Of a stretch of DNA of 64,000 nucleotides, positions 39,516 through 51,100 are shown piece after piece. Positions within the stretch are counted from its first letter, which is position 1. Each line of letters opens with the position of its first letter. The notes beneath the pieces are model-generated. The model saw nothing but the letters and a program-made list of their open reading frames with translations. It made no database searches and had not been told where the DNA came from. This stretch comes from Myxococcota bacterium (GTDB lineage: Bacteria > Myxococcota_A > UBA796 > JAFGLY01), in NCBI GenBank assembly GCA_024276675.1, contig JAJRWT010000063.1, positions 124,001-188,000 on the forward strand, written 5' to 3'. The position numbers were made by a program, and so were the translations under genes.

Positions 39516-41519
39516 TCAAGGCACGAGATCCGCGATCGTCCATCCAAGCACGCGGCCGTCGTGCGAAAGCGTAACAAAAGCACTGCTCTCGGTGTTCCAG
39601 GCCACGTCCATGAGTGTCTGGCGCCCAAAGAAGGCCACTGGCTCCATGCTCTCTGCCTGGCATAGCACGGCTGTACCCATGGGGCCTGGCGAAGCCATCA
39701 CTACCCAGATTCCATCGGGAGATGCACTGATGAACGGCGCACCCCTCAGGCGTGCGTCGGCCACCTGCCTCCATCCGGCATCGCCCAGCGTGGACACCCT
39801 CGCCAGGCTCAACGGCTCGCAGGCGTTTCCACAGGCCAACAGGGCCCAGCCACCCCGCTGGATGGAAGAAAGCCCCAGGGCTTCCCCGCAGCAGATGGCC
39901 TCGCCCAGAATCCCCACGGGCTCCAGATGTGGTATGGACAGTTTTTCCAACCTCCCATCGGCCCAGGCAACGAGCAACCATCCTTCACCGGCATCGAAGA
40001 GGAGCCCAACAACTGCCGCACCTTCGCCATCCCGCCGGTAGTGGACCTTCAGCGGCTCGAGCGTCGAAGCGTCCACAAGGGCTACCCTGCCGTCTCCATC
40101 ACCCAGAGCCAGGAATCTGCCCCCAGGCGACCAGGCGGCTCGCACCAGGTCGCCCAACAGTCCCCTGGGACCTGGCCTGGAGTCTCCACCCCTGGTATCC
40201 ACGACCCACCATCGCCCAGCGGCGCCCAGAAGCAGCTTTCGCGAGTCGTCTGTCCAGGCGGCGGTCCATGCGGACACCCAGTCCGGTCCGGGAGCGGGAT
40301 AGTGAGCCGGCCAGGGAGGCAAAGCCTCCCTGGACAATACCCTGGCATCCTGGTCCAGGCCCACAAGGGCGGCAATTCGTGAATCGGGTCTCTCCAGGAC
40401 CAGCATCCAGAGTTCCCTGATGGGATCGAAACCGATGGCCACCGCTTTTCTGGCCAACAACCGGCTGCCGTCAGCCTGCCGAACCCCGGGGGCCAGCCAC
40501 CACTCCAGGGCCCTGGAACGTACATACTCCAAGTCCCGCCACCGACGGGCCTGGGCGGGGTCCAGGCGGAGGCTGGAATCCGGGGCCAGGCCACGGTAGT
40601 CGAGCTGCCAGCGGCCATCGGAGTAGAGCACGGGCCATGTCTCCACCCCCGACCTCAGGGCCACGCGCACTCCCCCGATGTCAGCGCCAAGGACCTCTGC
40701 ACCATCCAGCAACCAGGCCAAATAGCCGGCACATTGGTTTCGGAGTTGAAAAGCGAGATACCAGTCTGGCCACACGAGTGGTTGTCCGGAAGGAGAACCC
40801 TGCTGGTCATGGTATTGTGGATCCCTGGATTCGCCCTCCACGAGCAGATCCAGTCCCGGCAGCAGGCGAGGTTCATTCCTGCTCTTAATGTCGACAACGA
40901 GATCCTCCACGAAGCGAATGGGCTCACGACAATCCACGCAGGAAGTCGATTCCCACCGGGCAACGCGAACGTGGGAGCCCTTCCCTTCAACGATGAAGGA
41001 CAGGTAGGGCTTGGTCCCCATGACGACCCGAACGTAGCCTGGTCCCGTGACCGTTCCCAGCACATCCGGCTCCCCTGCCAGGGAGCGCCGCAGGTAACCG
41101 TCGGGTTTCAGGGCCGATGCCAGTCTCAACAAGTCGAACCTGTCGACTCCATCGGCTCCCCTGGAGGAGTACCTGGGTCTCTGGAAGTACTGGTAGTAGT
41201 CGTCCTCTTCCAGGTGACCGCTGACAACGGCCTTCTCCAGGGCCAGAACCAGGGACCTGGCCTGCTGGGACTCCGGTGGGCGAGCAGCCAGCAGGTCGAA
41301 ACTCCAGCCCCAGAGCACCAGAAACATGATGGCGAACAGGAAATCCCCAGCCACGCTACGGATTCTTCGTGCAGCGGCCCGGGAACTCGAAAAGGAATAC
41401 GACCACGGTGCCTTGTCGGACAGCTTGGCCTCCTGCCGATGTGGTTTCTTGTTCACGGCAGCCACGGCTCTACCGTGCAAGGGGGGGGGCTTTTCAATGC
41501 CAGTATAGTTAGATCCCAT
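39516..41519 (-). CDS. Membrane-anchored WD/beta-propeller-like protein
   Basis: A protein of about 667 residues. Residues ~50-70 are a single membrane helix (AGDFLFAIMFLVLWGWSFDL). Residues ~75-330 form an unassigned domain with a Cys pair (STSCVDCREP). Residues ~350-660 contain WD-like blades (AAWSPGGRFLALGDGDGRVA, AFVTLSHDGRVLGW). The C-terminal part would be extracytoplasmic and could act as a binding platform. The ATG at 41519 lies next to an inverted repeat and a nine-G run and lacks a ribosome binding site; GTG 41456 is a credible alternative start. It is convergent with the vWA genes and divergent from the phosphatase gene. Confidence 0.65.
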   Translation of the reverse strand: MGSNYTGIEKPPPLHGRAVAAVNKKPHRQEAKLSDKAPWSYSFSSSRAAARRIRSVAGDFLFAIMFLVLWGWSFDLLAARPPESQQARSLVLALEKAVVSGHLEEDDYYQYFQRPRYSSRGADGVDRFDLLRLASALKPDGYLRRSLAGEPDVLGTVTGPGYVRVVMGTKPYLSFIVEGKGSHVRVARWESTSCVDCREPIRFVEDLVVDIKSRNEPRLLPGLDLLVEGESRDPQYHDQQGSPSGQPLVWPDWYLAFQLRNQCAGYLAWLLDGAEVLGADIGGVRVALRSGVETWPVLYSDGRWQLDYRGLAPDSSLRLDPAQARRWRDLEYVRSRALEWWLAPGVRQADGSRLLARKAVAIGFDPIRELWMLVLERPDSRIAALVGLDQDARVLSREALPPWPAHYPAPGPDWVSAWTAAWTDDSRKLLLGAAGRWWVVDTRGGDSRPGPRGLLGDLVRAAWSPGGRFLALGDGDGRVALVDASTLEPLKVHYRRDGEGAAVVGLLFDAGEGWLLVAWADGRLEKLSIPHLEPVGILGEAICCGEALGLSSIQRGGWALLACGNACEPLSLARVSTLGDAGWRQVADARLRGAPFISASPDGIWVVMASPGPMGTAVLCQAESMEPVAFFGRQTLMDVAWNTESSAFVTLSHDGRVLGWTIADLVP

Positions 41520-41549
41520 CCGGAAAAGGCTCGGTCCATCATTTCCGGA
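41519..41549. promoter_or_regulatory. Perfect 8-bp inverted repeat between divergent genes
   Basis: TCCGGAAA (41519-41526) and TTTCCGGA (41542-41549) form perfect arms around a 15-nt spacer. The site lies in the short divergent region between the propeller gene and the phosphatase gene, so it could be an operator for one or both. No U-tract follows, so it is not a typical terminator. Confidence 0.35.
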
Positions 41550-41594
41550 CGGGCACCGGTCGGTACCCAATATACAGGCAGCGACGGAGCAATC

Positions 41595-42092
41595 ATGACC
41601 CACGAGAAACCGATGAAAATCCTCTTCGTATGCTCTGGGAACCTTTGCCGTTCCCCCATGGCCGAAGGCCTGGCCAAAAGCCATGCCAAGCAGTATGGCT
41701 ATGGAGTGGAAGTTCGTTCAGCAGGAGTACTCGGTATCGAAAACCACCCCCCCGAACCCAACTCCGTGGCGGTGATGTCCGAGATGGGTATCGACATCAG
41801 TGAACACACAAGCCAGCCCCTGACTGCGGAACTCATAGATTGGGCGGACTATATCCTGGTCATGGAGCTGGCACACGCCACGCAGATCCGCGAGATGGCC
41901 CCCGAGTCACGAGCCAACATACTCCAGTTGGGTGCATTCGGCGGGCTGATGGACATCCACGACCCCATGGGCGGCTGGAAGCGCCGCTTCCGGCAGACGC
42001 GAGACGACCTGGCGCGTTGCGTGGAAAACTTCATGGGGCAACTGCCCCCATCGTACAGAAACCTTCCTGCCAAGACCCGCCCATCCGGCTGA
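41595..42092 (+). CDS. Low-molecular-weight protein tyrosine phosphatase family protein
   Basis: A 165-residue protein of normal family length. It carries the N-terminal P-loop VCSGNLCRSPMAEG, with nucleophile C13 and R19 in the C-x5-R signature, and the general-acid loop DIHDPMGG with D123. Bacterial members dephosphorylate tyrosine kinases of capsule and exopolysaccharide export or protein-arginine phosphate. The loop ends in DP-x-GG rather than the common DPYY, as in the arginine-phosphatase/Ywle-like and other divergent subgroups. ATG 41595 follows GGAG. Its place beside envelope glycan genes makes control of surface polysaccharide a reasonable but unproved idea. Confidence 0.85.
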   Translation: MTHEKPMKILFVCSGNLCRSPMAEGLAKSHAKQYGYGVEVRSAGVLGIENHPPEPNSVAVMSEMGIDISEHTSQPLTAELIDWADYILVMELAHATQIREMAPESRANILQLGAFGGLMDIHDPMGGWKRRFRQTRDDLARCVENFMGQLPPSYRNLPAKTRPSG

Positions 42093-42153
42093 TTTGCCGG
42101 AGCCGTCGAAAAAACTCGGACCAGCGGCGGGCACCAGGGCATGAGCCGGCTGC

Positions 42154-44370
42154 TCAGTCTTGCCTGCTTCCCCACGTCTCCTGGCGGGATCTCGGCAGGG
42201 TTGGAAGGAGCAACCTGAACCTGACCCCGCCTTCCAGGCTGCTGGTCATGGTCAGATCACCACCGTGCTCCTTCACGATGCGCTGTGCCACCGCAAGTCC
42301 CTGGATGCCTTCCACCTGCTGGGAATTACGTAGAAACACCAGGTCGAAAAGCTGGACTCGCTGCTGCGGAGGTGGCGCGGAGCCATTGTGATCGATGATG
42401 ATCCAGAGAGAGAGACCACCACCCTCTGAAAGATCGGTTCCCGCCGTTATGGAAATACGCCCATCTTCAGGAGGAATGGCATCGGCAGCGTGGGTCAGCA
42501 CGATCAACAGCAATTCCACCAACAGACGGGAATCTCCCAGCACCATGGGCAGGTTCTCGGGGATGCTCTTTTCCAGGGATACCTGTACCGACAATCCAGG
42601 ACTGAAGAGTGACAGCGCTTCGTCCAGGATCTGCACGGGATCCACGGGTTTCGCGGCCTCGCCCCCACCCCCAACCCCGGGCAGGGACAGCAGACGGTCC
42701 GTCAAAGTGGAGGCACTGCCAACAACGGCTTCCATGCGGCCAAGCCTGGCCAGGCCTTGTTCTCCGGGACTGGAATGCGACTGCAAGGCAGAGATGTTGG
42801 CCATGAGCGATCCCATGAGCTTCCTGAAGTCACTGGCCAGCCCCACGCAGATCATCCGGATGGTTTCCATCCTGGCGGCCTGCTTCAGGCGATCTTCGAT
42901 CTTTCGTCGATCCGTGATATCGCGCAGAACCAACAAAACCTGCTCCCGCCCCAAGCAAGTTCCAACGCTCTCCAACCACAGCTCGCCGTGGATGCGTGGC
43001 AGGCGAAATTCTGCTCTTTCCGACCCATGCTCCACCACAAGGCCGACATGCTCCTTCATGGCATCTTTCAAGGCTGCCCCCTGCTTGCCCGGAAAAATCA
43101 GACCACCTGGTGACTCCTCCAGCAACAGGAAGGCCCGTGCGGCTTCGTTTGCCTGGGTGATGTTGGCCAGTCTGTCCGTCACCAGCACGCCATCTCGGGC
43201 AACAGCCAGCAGAGCCGAGAGATGGGTGCTGTCATCACTTTGTTTGATGGTCTGAGCAGCACCCATGGTCACCACCACCAGCGTGAAGACAGGGACAACC
43301 CAGTTGCTGCCCGACACGACTCCCCTGGTCAAGAAGACGTCGAACGCCGTACCCACCGTGGAAAGCAGCGCCGCCACCGCCAGCAGGTACAGAGTCACGT
43401 TATCTTTGCTGGGAGAGAACAGCAGACAAAGTGATCCCATGATGATAGCGACAACCGCCAGCAGGTCACCTGCGGTATTGACGGCAGCGTTGACGTGCAG
43501 GTCCGGCCACAACAGGGCCAGCATTGCCAACAGGGCCGTTGCCGTCGCAAAAAAACGCGGGACCAGTGGAACATGCCCAAAGGCGAATCGAGCCGCCCAG
43601 AGCACCACAAAGCCCTGGGCGCCCAGGTAGGCGGCCCGCCTGAGCCTGAGACGGATCCCCAGGTCGCCGAACACCTGGTAGTAGGTGTCGGAGGTGGTAA
43701 ACCACAGCAGGCCCAGACACAGGAACAGCAGGGCAAAGTAGAGATGCTCACGACGATCCGGACGCCTCAGCACCACCACCAACTGTATGGCGGCCTGCAC
43801 CAACAGGGCCATGCAGAGCCCGAAAACCTGGACTTCGTGGCGAAGGAGGCGCTGTACCAGGGTCCGCCACTCTCCGAACCTGATATCGCCCAACAGGCCC
43901 CCTTCTCCGAAGGCTCCCTGAATACGAAGGGTCAATATATGCTCTCCCGGCGAAGAGGAGGGAAGCAATGCCAGGACCGAGGCATCACCGAGGCGGTCCT
44001 CGGGAGAGCCGGTGCTCCCCATGGATATCGGCACCGGTGCTCCGTCCCAGGAGATCTCCACGCCATATCGGACGCGGTCCAGCAGGAGAGCAGGCGCACG
44101 GGTATCGGGGGGCACCGTGACTGGAATATCGAAGCTGACCAGGGAGTCTCCGGAAATGCCAGCCGACTTGAAAAGCGTGGGCAGTTCCAGCTCCCGCTCC
44201 CCGGAGCCCGGAGACTCCAGGTGGGCTGTATAGGTGCCAGACAATGACACCGTGCCGTCTCGGGTCCGGTTGCCAAGGGCCATCAGCCAGATGAACAGCA
44301 TCACCAGCAACAACAAGACCGTGGAGAGTATCGCCGCCGGGGCGAAGCGCCATCTCGGGGAACGTGTCAT
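42154..44370 (-). CDS. 7TM/PAS sensor-kinase-like protein lacking the phospho-acceptor His
   Basis: A 738-residue protein. It has an N-terminal span (13-31), a periplasmic domain (~40-170) of the 7TMR-DISM extracellular type, about seven helices (~180-375), a PAS domain (~384-488, ending VLRDITDRRKIEDRL), a dimerisation-like helix and a GHKL ATPase-like domain. In active relatives the helix reads G-x-A-H-D-F-N-N; here it is VGLASDFRKLMG, so the His is S513. The N-box Asn is also replaced (VLTHAADAIP, H627). G1 is altered to DHNGSAP (660-666) and G2 is GIQGLAVAQRI. Autophosphorylation is therefore unlikely, and it may act as an allosteric partner or pseudokinase. No response regulator is adjacent. 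Confidence 0.8.
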   Translation of the reverse strand: MTRSPRWRFAPAAILSTVLLLLVMLFIWLMALGNRTRDGTVSLSGTYTAHLESPGSGERELELPTLFKSAGISGDSLVSFDIPVTVPPDTRAPALLLDRVRYGVEISWDGAPVPISMGSTGSPEDRLGDASVLALLPSSSPGEHILTLRIQGAFGEGGLLGDIRFGEWRTLVQRLLRHEVQVFGLCMALLVQAAIQLVVVLRRPDRREHLYFALLFLCLGLLWFTTSDTYYQVFGDLGIRLRLRRAAYLGAQGFVVLWAARFAFGHVPLVPRFFATATALLAMLALLWPDLHVNAAVNTAGDLLAVVAIIMGSLCLLFSPSKDNVTLYLLAVAALLSTVGTAFDVFLTRGVVSGSNWVVPVFTLVVVTMGAAQTIKQSDDSTHLSALLAVARDGVLVTDRLANITQANEAARAFLLLEESPGGLIFPGKQGAALKDAMKEHVGLVVEHGSERAEFRLPRIHGELWLESVGTCLGREQVLLVLRDITDRRKIEDRLKQAARMETIRMICVGLASDFRKLMGSLMANISALQSHSSPGEQGLARLGRMEAVVGSASTLTDRLLSLPGVGGGGEAAKPVDPVQILDEALSLFSPGLSVQVSLEKSIPENLPMVLGDSRLLVELLLIVLTHAADAIPPEDGRISITAGTDLSEGGGLSLWIIIDHNGSAPPPQQRVQLFDLVFLRNSQQVEGIQGLAVAQRIVKEHGGDLTMTSSLEGGVRFRLLLPTLPRSRQETWGSRQD

Positions 44371-44632
44371 GCAGACTCCCTGCCGATTCCGTCACCGGGC
44401 AATCGCGACGTCGTCCTTGGGTGTGGCGGGAGAACCGGTTCCGGGTTTCAGCAGATTCCTGCTATCAACATGGCCAGGGTATTTCCATGATGGGGAGCGG
44501 TTCCCCACCCGGCCCGGGCATCATCTCCCGTGCCAGTGGGGAGAACTGGGGGCCGCCTGCTCTACGACGGGGGCCAAGTGTGGTTATTACTCTCACGCCA
44601 GGCTTCAAACCCATCCACAGGGGACGTGGCCA

Positions 44633-45673
44633 ATGAAGATACTCATCACAGGTGGAACGGGCTTCATCGGTGCCAACGTGGTGCGCGCCCACCTGGCTCG
44701 GGGTGACCGGGTTCGATGCACGATCCGGCCATCTTCGCCCTGTTCCAACCTGGAGGGCCTGGATGTCGAAATCGTGGAAGCCTACCTGGAGAAACCCCAA
44801 ACCCTTGGGGAAGCGCTGGACGGATGCGAGGCAATACAACACCTGGCCGGCCTCTACGACAACAGCCCCCAGGGACCCCCCAGAATGAACTCCGTTCACG
44901 TTCGTGGCACCAGGAATCTCTGTGAAGCGGCACTGGCTTCCGGAGTCAAGCGCATGGTGCTTTGCTCTTCCAGCATAACCATCGGGTTCGGCAGCATGGA
45001 GAACCCGGGCAACGAGGACAGCCCCATCGGCAATATCGACGCCGTATACCCGCCCGGGACCCCCCTGCGTGCCTACCACGACTCCAAGCTCCACGCGGAG
45101 CGCATGGTGCGAGACTACCTGTCGCGGGGACTGGAAACGGTCATCGTGAACCCGGACTACGTAGTGGGGCCCTGGGACATCAAACCCACCAGCGGCTCCA
45201 TCATCCTGGCCATGGCACGCATTCCCGTGCCATTCTATCCGCTGGGCGGAAAGTGCTTCATAGATTCCCGTGACTGCGCGGAGGGCCACGTCTCGGCGCT
45301 CTACGAGGGGCGACCCGGGAGACGCTACCTTCTGGGCAATCACAACCTCGATTATCGCAGCTTCATGACCATGGCCGCCAGGGTGCTGGGATGTTCTCCT
45401 CCAAGACTGCCCCTACCCCGCGCCGCCACCACGTCCCTGGCCCTGCTGGGCGGGTTCCTGGCTCGTGCGGGGCTTCCCATTCCCGCAGCACTGGATCCCG
45501 ACGTCCTGGGCTCAATGCAGGAACAACGCTACAGGGACGGTTCCCGGGCCCGGGAGGAACTGTCCCTTCCCAACACGCCAATCGAAACCAGCATAAAGGA
45601 CGCCTGGAACTGGTTCCGGCGAATGGGCTATGCGAAACGCCACGGGGCAGGCTCCCGTCGTGATGCTCCATGA
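44633..45673 (+). CDS. NAD(P)-dependent epimerase/dehydratase, dihydroflavonol-reductase-like
   Basis: A 346-residue extended short-chain dehydrogenase. ITGGTGFIGANVV (5-17) is the nucleotide-binding loop; LAGLYDN matches the family's later NAD contact region; the catalytic set is SSS (~113-115) and YHDSK (~145-149), fitting Y-x-x-x-K. The C-terminal half (VVGPWDIKPTSG, KCFIDSRDCAEGH) resembles the dihydroflavonol-4-reductase/hopanoid-associated sugar epimerase group rather than UDP-glucose epimerases. The substrate could be a sugar nucleotide or a lipid ketone. ATG 44633 begins a normal MKILITGG N-terminus. Its stop overlaps the next start (ATGA), so a lipoprotein is cotranslated with it. 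Confidence 0.85.
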   Translation: MKILITGGTGFIGANVVRAHLARGDRVRCTIRPSSPCSNLEGLDVEIVEAYLEKPQTLGEALDGCEAIQHLAGLYDNSPQGPPRMNSVHVRGTRNLCEAALASGVKRMVLCSSSITIGFGSMENPGNEDSPIGNIDAVYPPGTPLRAYHDSKLHAERMVRDYLSRGLETVIVNPDYVVGPWDIKPTSGSIILAMARIPVPFYPLGGKCFIDSRDCAEGHVSALYEGRPGRRYLLGNHNLDYRSFMTMAARVLGCSPPRLPLPRAATTSLALLGGFLARAGLPIPAALDPDVLGSMQEQRYRDGSRAREELSLPNTPIETSIKDAWNWFRRMGYAKRHGAGSRRDAP

Positions 45674-46416
45674 CAACAGCCCTCCGCAAGCTCCCTGTGC
45701 TCGCCTGCCTGTTGGGGCCCTTCTTCGTTCCTATGGGCTGCCCGGCCGAAGACCTGGGCCTCCACCTGCCCAGGGGAGGCCCGGACAGCATCTCCCAGGA
45801 AGACATCCAGCGCGACGTCTGGCTCATGACATCGCAGGAAACCAACCCCGCTACCAACCACCCGGATGCAGGTGGACCCGTATCCGGGGACTCCTTGCGC
45901 TTCGCAGCAGGCCTGGAACATCGCCTGGCAGAAATGCACCTCCTCCCAGCCTTTGGCGACTCGTACAGGCAGACCACGACCCGGGCCTGGAATGTCTGTG
46001 GTCGGCGCGACGGCCTTTCATCGTCGACGCTGATGCTGCTTGCCTTGAATTCTGGTTCCGGAAACATCCCCGATGCTGCCGCCACGGCCATGCTCATCTC
46101 CCTGGCCAAGGGGACCGATGTGACCGATCGGCCCGAGCAGACCATGATCTTCTGCGGAGTCTCGCCCGGTGCTGGGCGTGAACTCCTGGAAGAACGTCCG
46201 CCCCTTCCCTGGAAACAGGTCACTCAGACCCTCGTGTTGGGTCCACAAGGCGGCGACAAGATGTTCATGAGCCAATCCACCTTTGGCTCCAGGCCGTCGT
46301 CCTTGGCTACTTCCGCTCCCGGAGTTGCTCGTTACGAGGAATTGGAGTTCTGGCGCCTCGAACAGCAGACCCGTTCGCTCTTGCAGTCCTTCCTGGCCAC
46401 CGGGTCCGGCAGATGA
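45670..46416 (+). CDS. Lipoprotein resembling a degenerate M28-type peptidase
   Basis: A 248-residue lipoprotein (FFVPMGC lipobox). Its order of elements follows the M28 aminopeptidase fold: an N-terminal SISQEDIQRDVWLMTSQ helix, LRFAAGLEHRLAEMHLLPAF, a strand WNVCGRRDG, LMLLALNSGSG where active enzymes have the H-x-D metal pair, an Ala-rich helix (AAATAMLISLAKG) and MIFCGVSPGAGRELL where an EE pair normally stands. No metal ligand set remains, so it is probably a binding protein, not an enzyme. It is cotranslated with the reductase by ATGA overlap. The resemblance is by eye only and should be treated as moderate. Confidence 0.55.
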   Translation: MTTALRKLPVLACLLGPFFVPMGCPAEDLGLHLPRGGPDSISQEDIQRDVWLMTSQETNPATNHPDAGGPVSGDSLRFAAGLEHRLAEMHLLPAFGDSYRQTTTRAWNVCGRRDGLSSSTLMLLALNSGSGNIPDAAATAMLISLAKGTDVTDRPEQTMIFCGVSPGAGRELLEERPPLPWKQVTQTLVLGPQGGDKMFMSQSTFGSRPSSLATSAPGVARYEELEFWRLEQQTRSLLQSFLATGSGR

Positions 46417-46603
46417 GCGCCGATGCCATGCGGGGGTGGCGCACCTACAACGACGGCTGCACGAACGGCAGGCGCCCCGTATCCCGCGCAGACCGCAACC
46501 GATGACGAGGGGCGCAGAGGCGCGAATCGGTCCGGAAGTGAGAACTCGTGGCAGAGTGACCGGCGCTTCGCATCCACGGCATGCGGGGCTGCCCGACAGT
46601 CTC

Positions 46604-46921
46604 CTATTTTCCCCCCTCACTTGCTCCCTGGCGCACCTGCCGTTCCACCGTGTCGAGCTGTTGGTCAATCTGCGTAGTCAACTGCTCCAGCCGGCCCAGG
46701 TACCCGTTGATCCTCTGCAACTCGCTCGTATTAAGGGGATGATCCCGCATGTTGGTGTCGCAGATGGCCTCTATGCGCATTCCCAGGTTGTCGGCTTCCT
46801 GGGCCAGGAGCGCCACCGGTTCCAGCATGGCGGCAATCTGTCGCGAGGCAGAACCTTCGGATGCGGGACCAGGCGCCGGCACGGTGCAGGCCAGCAGGAA
46901 TACAATCCACATAACTGACAT
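46604..46921 (-). CDS. Small lipoprotein with helical domain
   Basis: A 105-residue protein beginning [12 protein letters not shown], a short signal with lipobox at Cys12. The mature part is almost wholly helical ([57 protein letters not shown]). It is similar in size and helical makeup to the coiled-coil proteins of the 28- and 36-kb operons but lacks their motif and is lipid-anchored. A GGGG run precedes ATG 46921. The gene ends in TAG. The 187-nt stretch on its 3' side, to the convergent reductase/lipoprotein operon, holds nothing I recognise. Function unknown. Confidence 0.6.
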   Translation of the reverse strand: MSVMWIVFLLACTVPAPGPASEGSASRQIAAMLEPVALLAQEADNLGMRIEAICDTNMRDHPLNTSELQRINGYLGRLEQLTTQIDQQLDTVERQVRQGASEGGK

Positions 46922-47071
46922 CCCCGGGCACAGGTGCTATCTGCCATGGTGCATATCACCACTGACCGCCGGTGGGAAGAGCCGCGCTCTTCCCAGCCAG
47001 GCCCTCCGCCCTGTCCAACCCGGCTTCGGGCCCACTGGGCCGTCCGTTCCACCCCAACCAAGGAGCAAGCC

Positions 47072-48136
<1,065 letters not shown>

Positions 48137-48150
48137 CCCAGGAGCCGCGC

Positions 48151-51100
48151 TCAGGTCTTTGGCTTGACCTTCCAGCAGGGCTCCGAACCTGGCTCCAGCA
48201 CCACCCTTCCTGTGAACCTGCCACCGCCAGGACCGTGGAATCCCTTGATTATCTTCGTGGCTCGTTGCTTCCCGAACAGCCTCATGGCTTGCTCGGGTGG
48301 GAGTTTCTTGCCCTGGACCACGAAGGGCACTCGAAAAGGACAACCTTCCCGCCAACGGGAGCAGCCCCACGCCGCTCGCCCCTCTATCACGTATCCCGGC
48401 TCCGTGCTGGCCCCGGAAAGGCATACCGGGCAGTCCACGCGCTTTCCAAAGGCATATGGAGGCTGCCCCGGCAGAGGGGGCCTGTCCTGTTCGTTGGGGT
48501 CTTTCTTGAAGTCGAACGACAGGCCTCCGTCGCTTTCCAGGACCAGGGCAGCCTTGAACACGCTTCCGCCGCGCTTTCTGAAACCGTAGAGCCGGCGGGT
48601 TCGGCCATCCTTCAACAGGGCTCCCACTTCCACTGCCTGAAGATCCCTGCCAGCCATCTTCCCGGCGATATGGAATCGGCAGGACATACATCGCCAGGCG
48701 CTTCCCTGGAACAGAACCCCACTTCCGCACAGCGGACAGATTCCGACCTGGCCTGCCTCGTGGCGGGGATCCCGTGGTACCACGATCACACGTCTACCGT
48801 TCCACTCCAGGCGACCGTGAAAAGACCTCCTGGAGCGAAGTTCCACGAAGCCCTCGACCTCTGGGCCTTGGCCATCCCGCAGCAGATCTTCCACCATGCG
48901 CCGGGTGATCTTGAGACCGGACATCTCCTGGAAGACCACGAACGGGCAGTCCCGGCCGGTATCACAGGTGAAAACAGAGCCCCGGGATCTGACGGGCTTT
49001 CCGCAGGATGGGCAGGTGCCCAGGGCTTCGGGTTCGGGAAAGTGGAAGCCCACCGCGCCATGCTCGTCCAGCTTCAGGGCCGCGGAAAACTCCTTGCCGC
49101 TGCGCGCCCGAAAACCCTTGAGAACTTTCGTGGCACCCCTTTCCAGGAGTTGCGTGGCCATTCTGCGGCTGACTGTGCGACGAGCCACACGGGCGGGTAT
49201 GAACAGCTCGCAGGCGGAACACCTCCAGCCTTCCGGTGTCTGGAACACGCCCTGGGAGCACCGGGGGCAGGTGCCCACGGCCGCCTGTTGGGCTCCACCA
49301 ATCCGCGGAAGAAGGTCAGCCAACAGGAGTGGGTCCAGTTGAACTGCTTTCAGCGTTTCCACGACCTGGCCGGTGAACTGCCTGATGTCAGCCATGAATC
49401 GCTCACGATCTTCGCGACCGGCCTCAACCTGGGACAACCTGGCCTCCCATTCACCCGTGAGCCTGGCGGAACGAAGCGGTGAGACCGGCAGGAGCTTCAA
49501 CAGAGTTCGTCCTCGCGGCGTGGGCAACATGTGGGATGATTCCCGCCGCACGAACCCCCTCCCGATGAGCGTCTCGATTATAGCCGCCCTGGTTGCGGGC
49601 GTACCCAGGCCCTTCTGCTTCAAGGCCCGCTTCAGCTCGACGTCCTCCATTCCTTCGCCTGCCCGTTCCATGGCTCCAAGCAGGCTCGCCTCGCTGTGAT
49701 GGGGCGGTGGTTTGGTTCTGCCCTGCTTCAGCCCCATGTCCAGTACCTGGGCCCGCTGGCCTCGGTCAACCGCCGGGAGCAGGCGATCCTTGCGAAGCTT
49801 CCTGGGCGGATCTATCTGCTGCCACCCGGCCTCCAGGCGGGATCGGCCCCTGGCCAGGAAGATGTCATGTCCAACAGTGGTCTCCAGCAGCACCCGGGCA
49901 AAGACCGCGGGTGGCAAGAACACGGCCAGAAACCGGCGGGCCACCAGGTCGAAGATGCGCTTTTCGTGCAGATCCAGCCCCTTGTCCAGCGGATTTGCTC
50001 CCGTGGGGACGATGGCATGATGGTCCGTCACCTCCGCGTCGTCCACCACACGAGACCCCAGTTCCACGGGCCAGCCAAGCACTATCTGACTTGCGACGCC
50101 TTCGTAGGGCCCAAATGCCAACGATTCCACCAGCGCCTTCAGTCCGGGAACCTGCTGGCCGCTGAGGTGCCGGGAATCTGTTCGTGGATATGTGAGCACT
50201 TTGTGCTTTTCATAGAGGGCCTGAGCCAGTTCCAAGGTCCGGGCTGCCGAATAGGCGTACCTCTTGTTGGCTGCCCGCTGGAGGGTCGTCAGGTCATAGA
50301 GCAGCGGAGCTGGTTCCCGGGTGCGCCGCCTTTCTACCCTGGTGAGCACTCCGTGTTCCCCCTGGAGACGGTCCAACACCTGCTGGGCTTCGTTCTTGTG
50401 AAAAAACCGCTCCTTGTCTTTGCTCTTGTCACCCTGTCTGGTCCAGAAGGCATCCCAGGCACCTTTTTCGGTCTGGAAACGAGCCTTCACCTGCCAGAAG
50501 GCCCGAGCCTCGAAGCGGTCTATGGCGTCTTCTCGCTCCACCATGATGGCGAGAGTGGGGGTCTGCACCCTTCCCAGTGAATACACTGCTCTCTCGCCTG
50601 GGCGCCGCACCCGCAAGGTCATGGCCCTGGTGGCATTCAGCCCCACCAGCCAATCCGCTTCCACCCGGCAGCGTGCCGCATCTTCCAGCGGCTTCAACTG
50701 TTGGCCCGGCTTGAGGGCCCTGAAACCTGCTCGTATGCTCCCATCCGTCAGGGAGGAAATCCAGAGGCGTTGGACCGGCGCAGCGCAAGCGGCGTGCTGG
50801 TACACGTGTGCGAAGATGAGTTCCCCCTCCCTGCCGGCATCGCAGGCGTTCACCACCCCTTCCAGGCGCTCGTGCTGCAGCAGGCGCCTGACCACCTCCC
50901 ACTGATCCTTGGCGCTATCGCGCACCTTGAGCTTGAACTCCCGGGGCAGGAAGGGTAGCTGCTCCATGCTCCATCGACGCCATGACCCATGATAGGCTGC
51001 CGGCTCTGCCAACTCCACCAGGTGCCCCAGACACCAGGTTACCAGCAGGTTCCTGCCTTCGAAAAAGCCATGGGCCCTGGTCCCGGCCCCAAGTACACGA

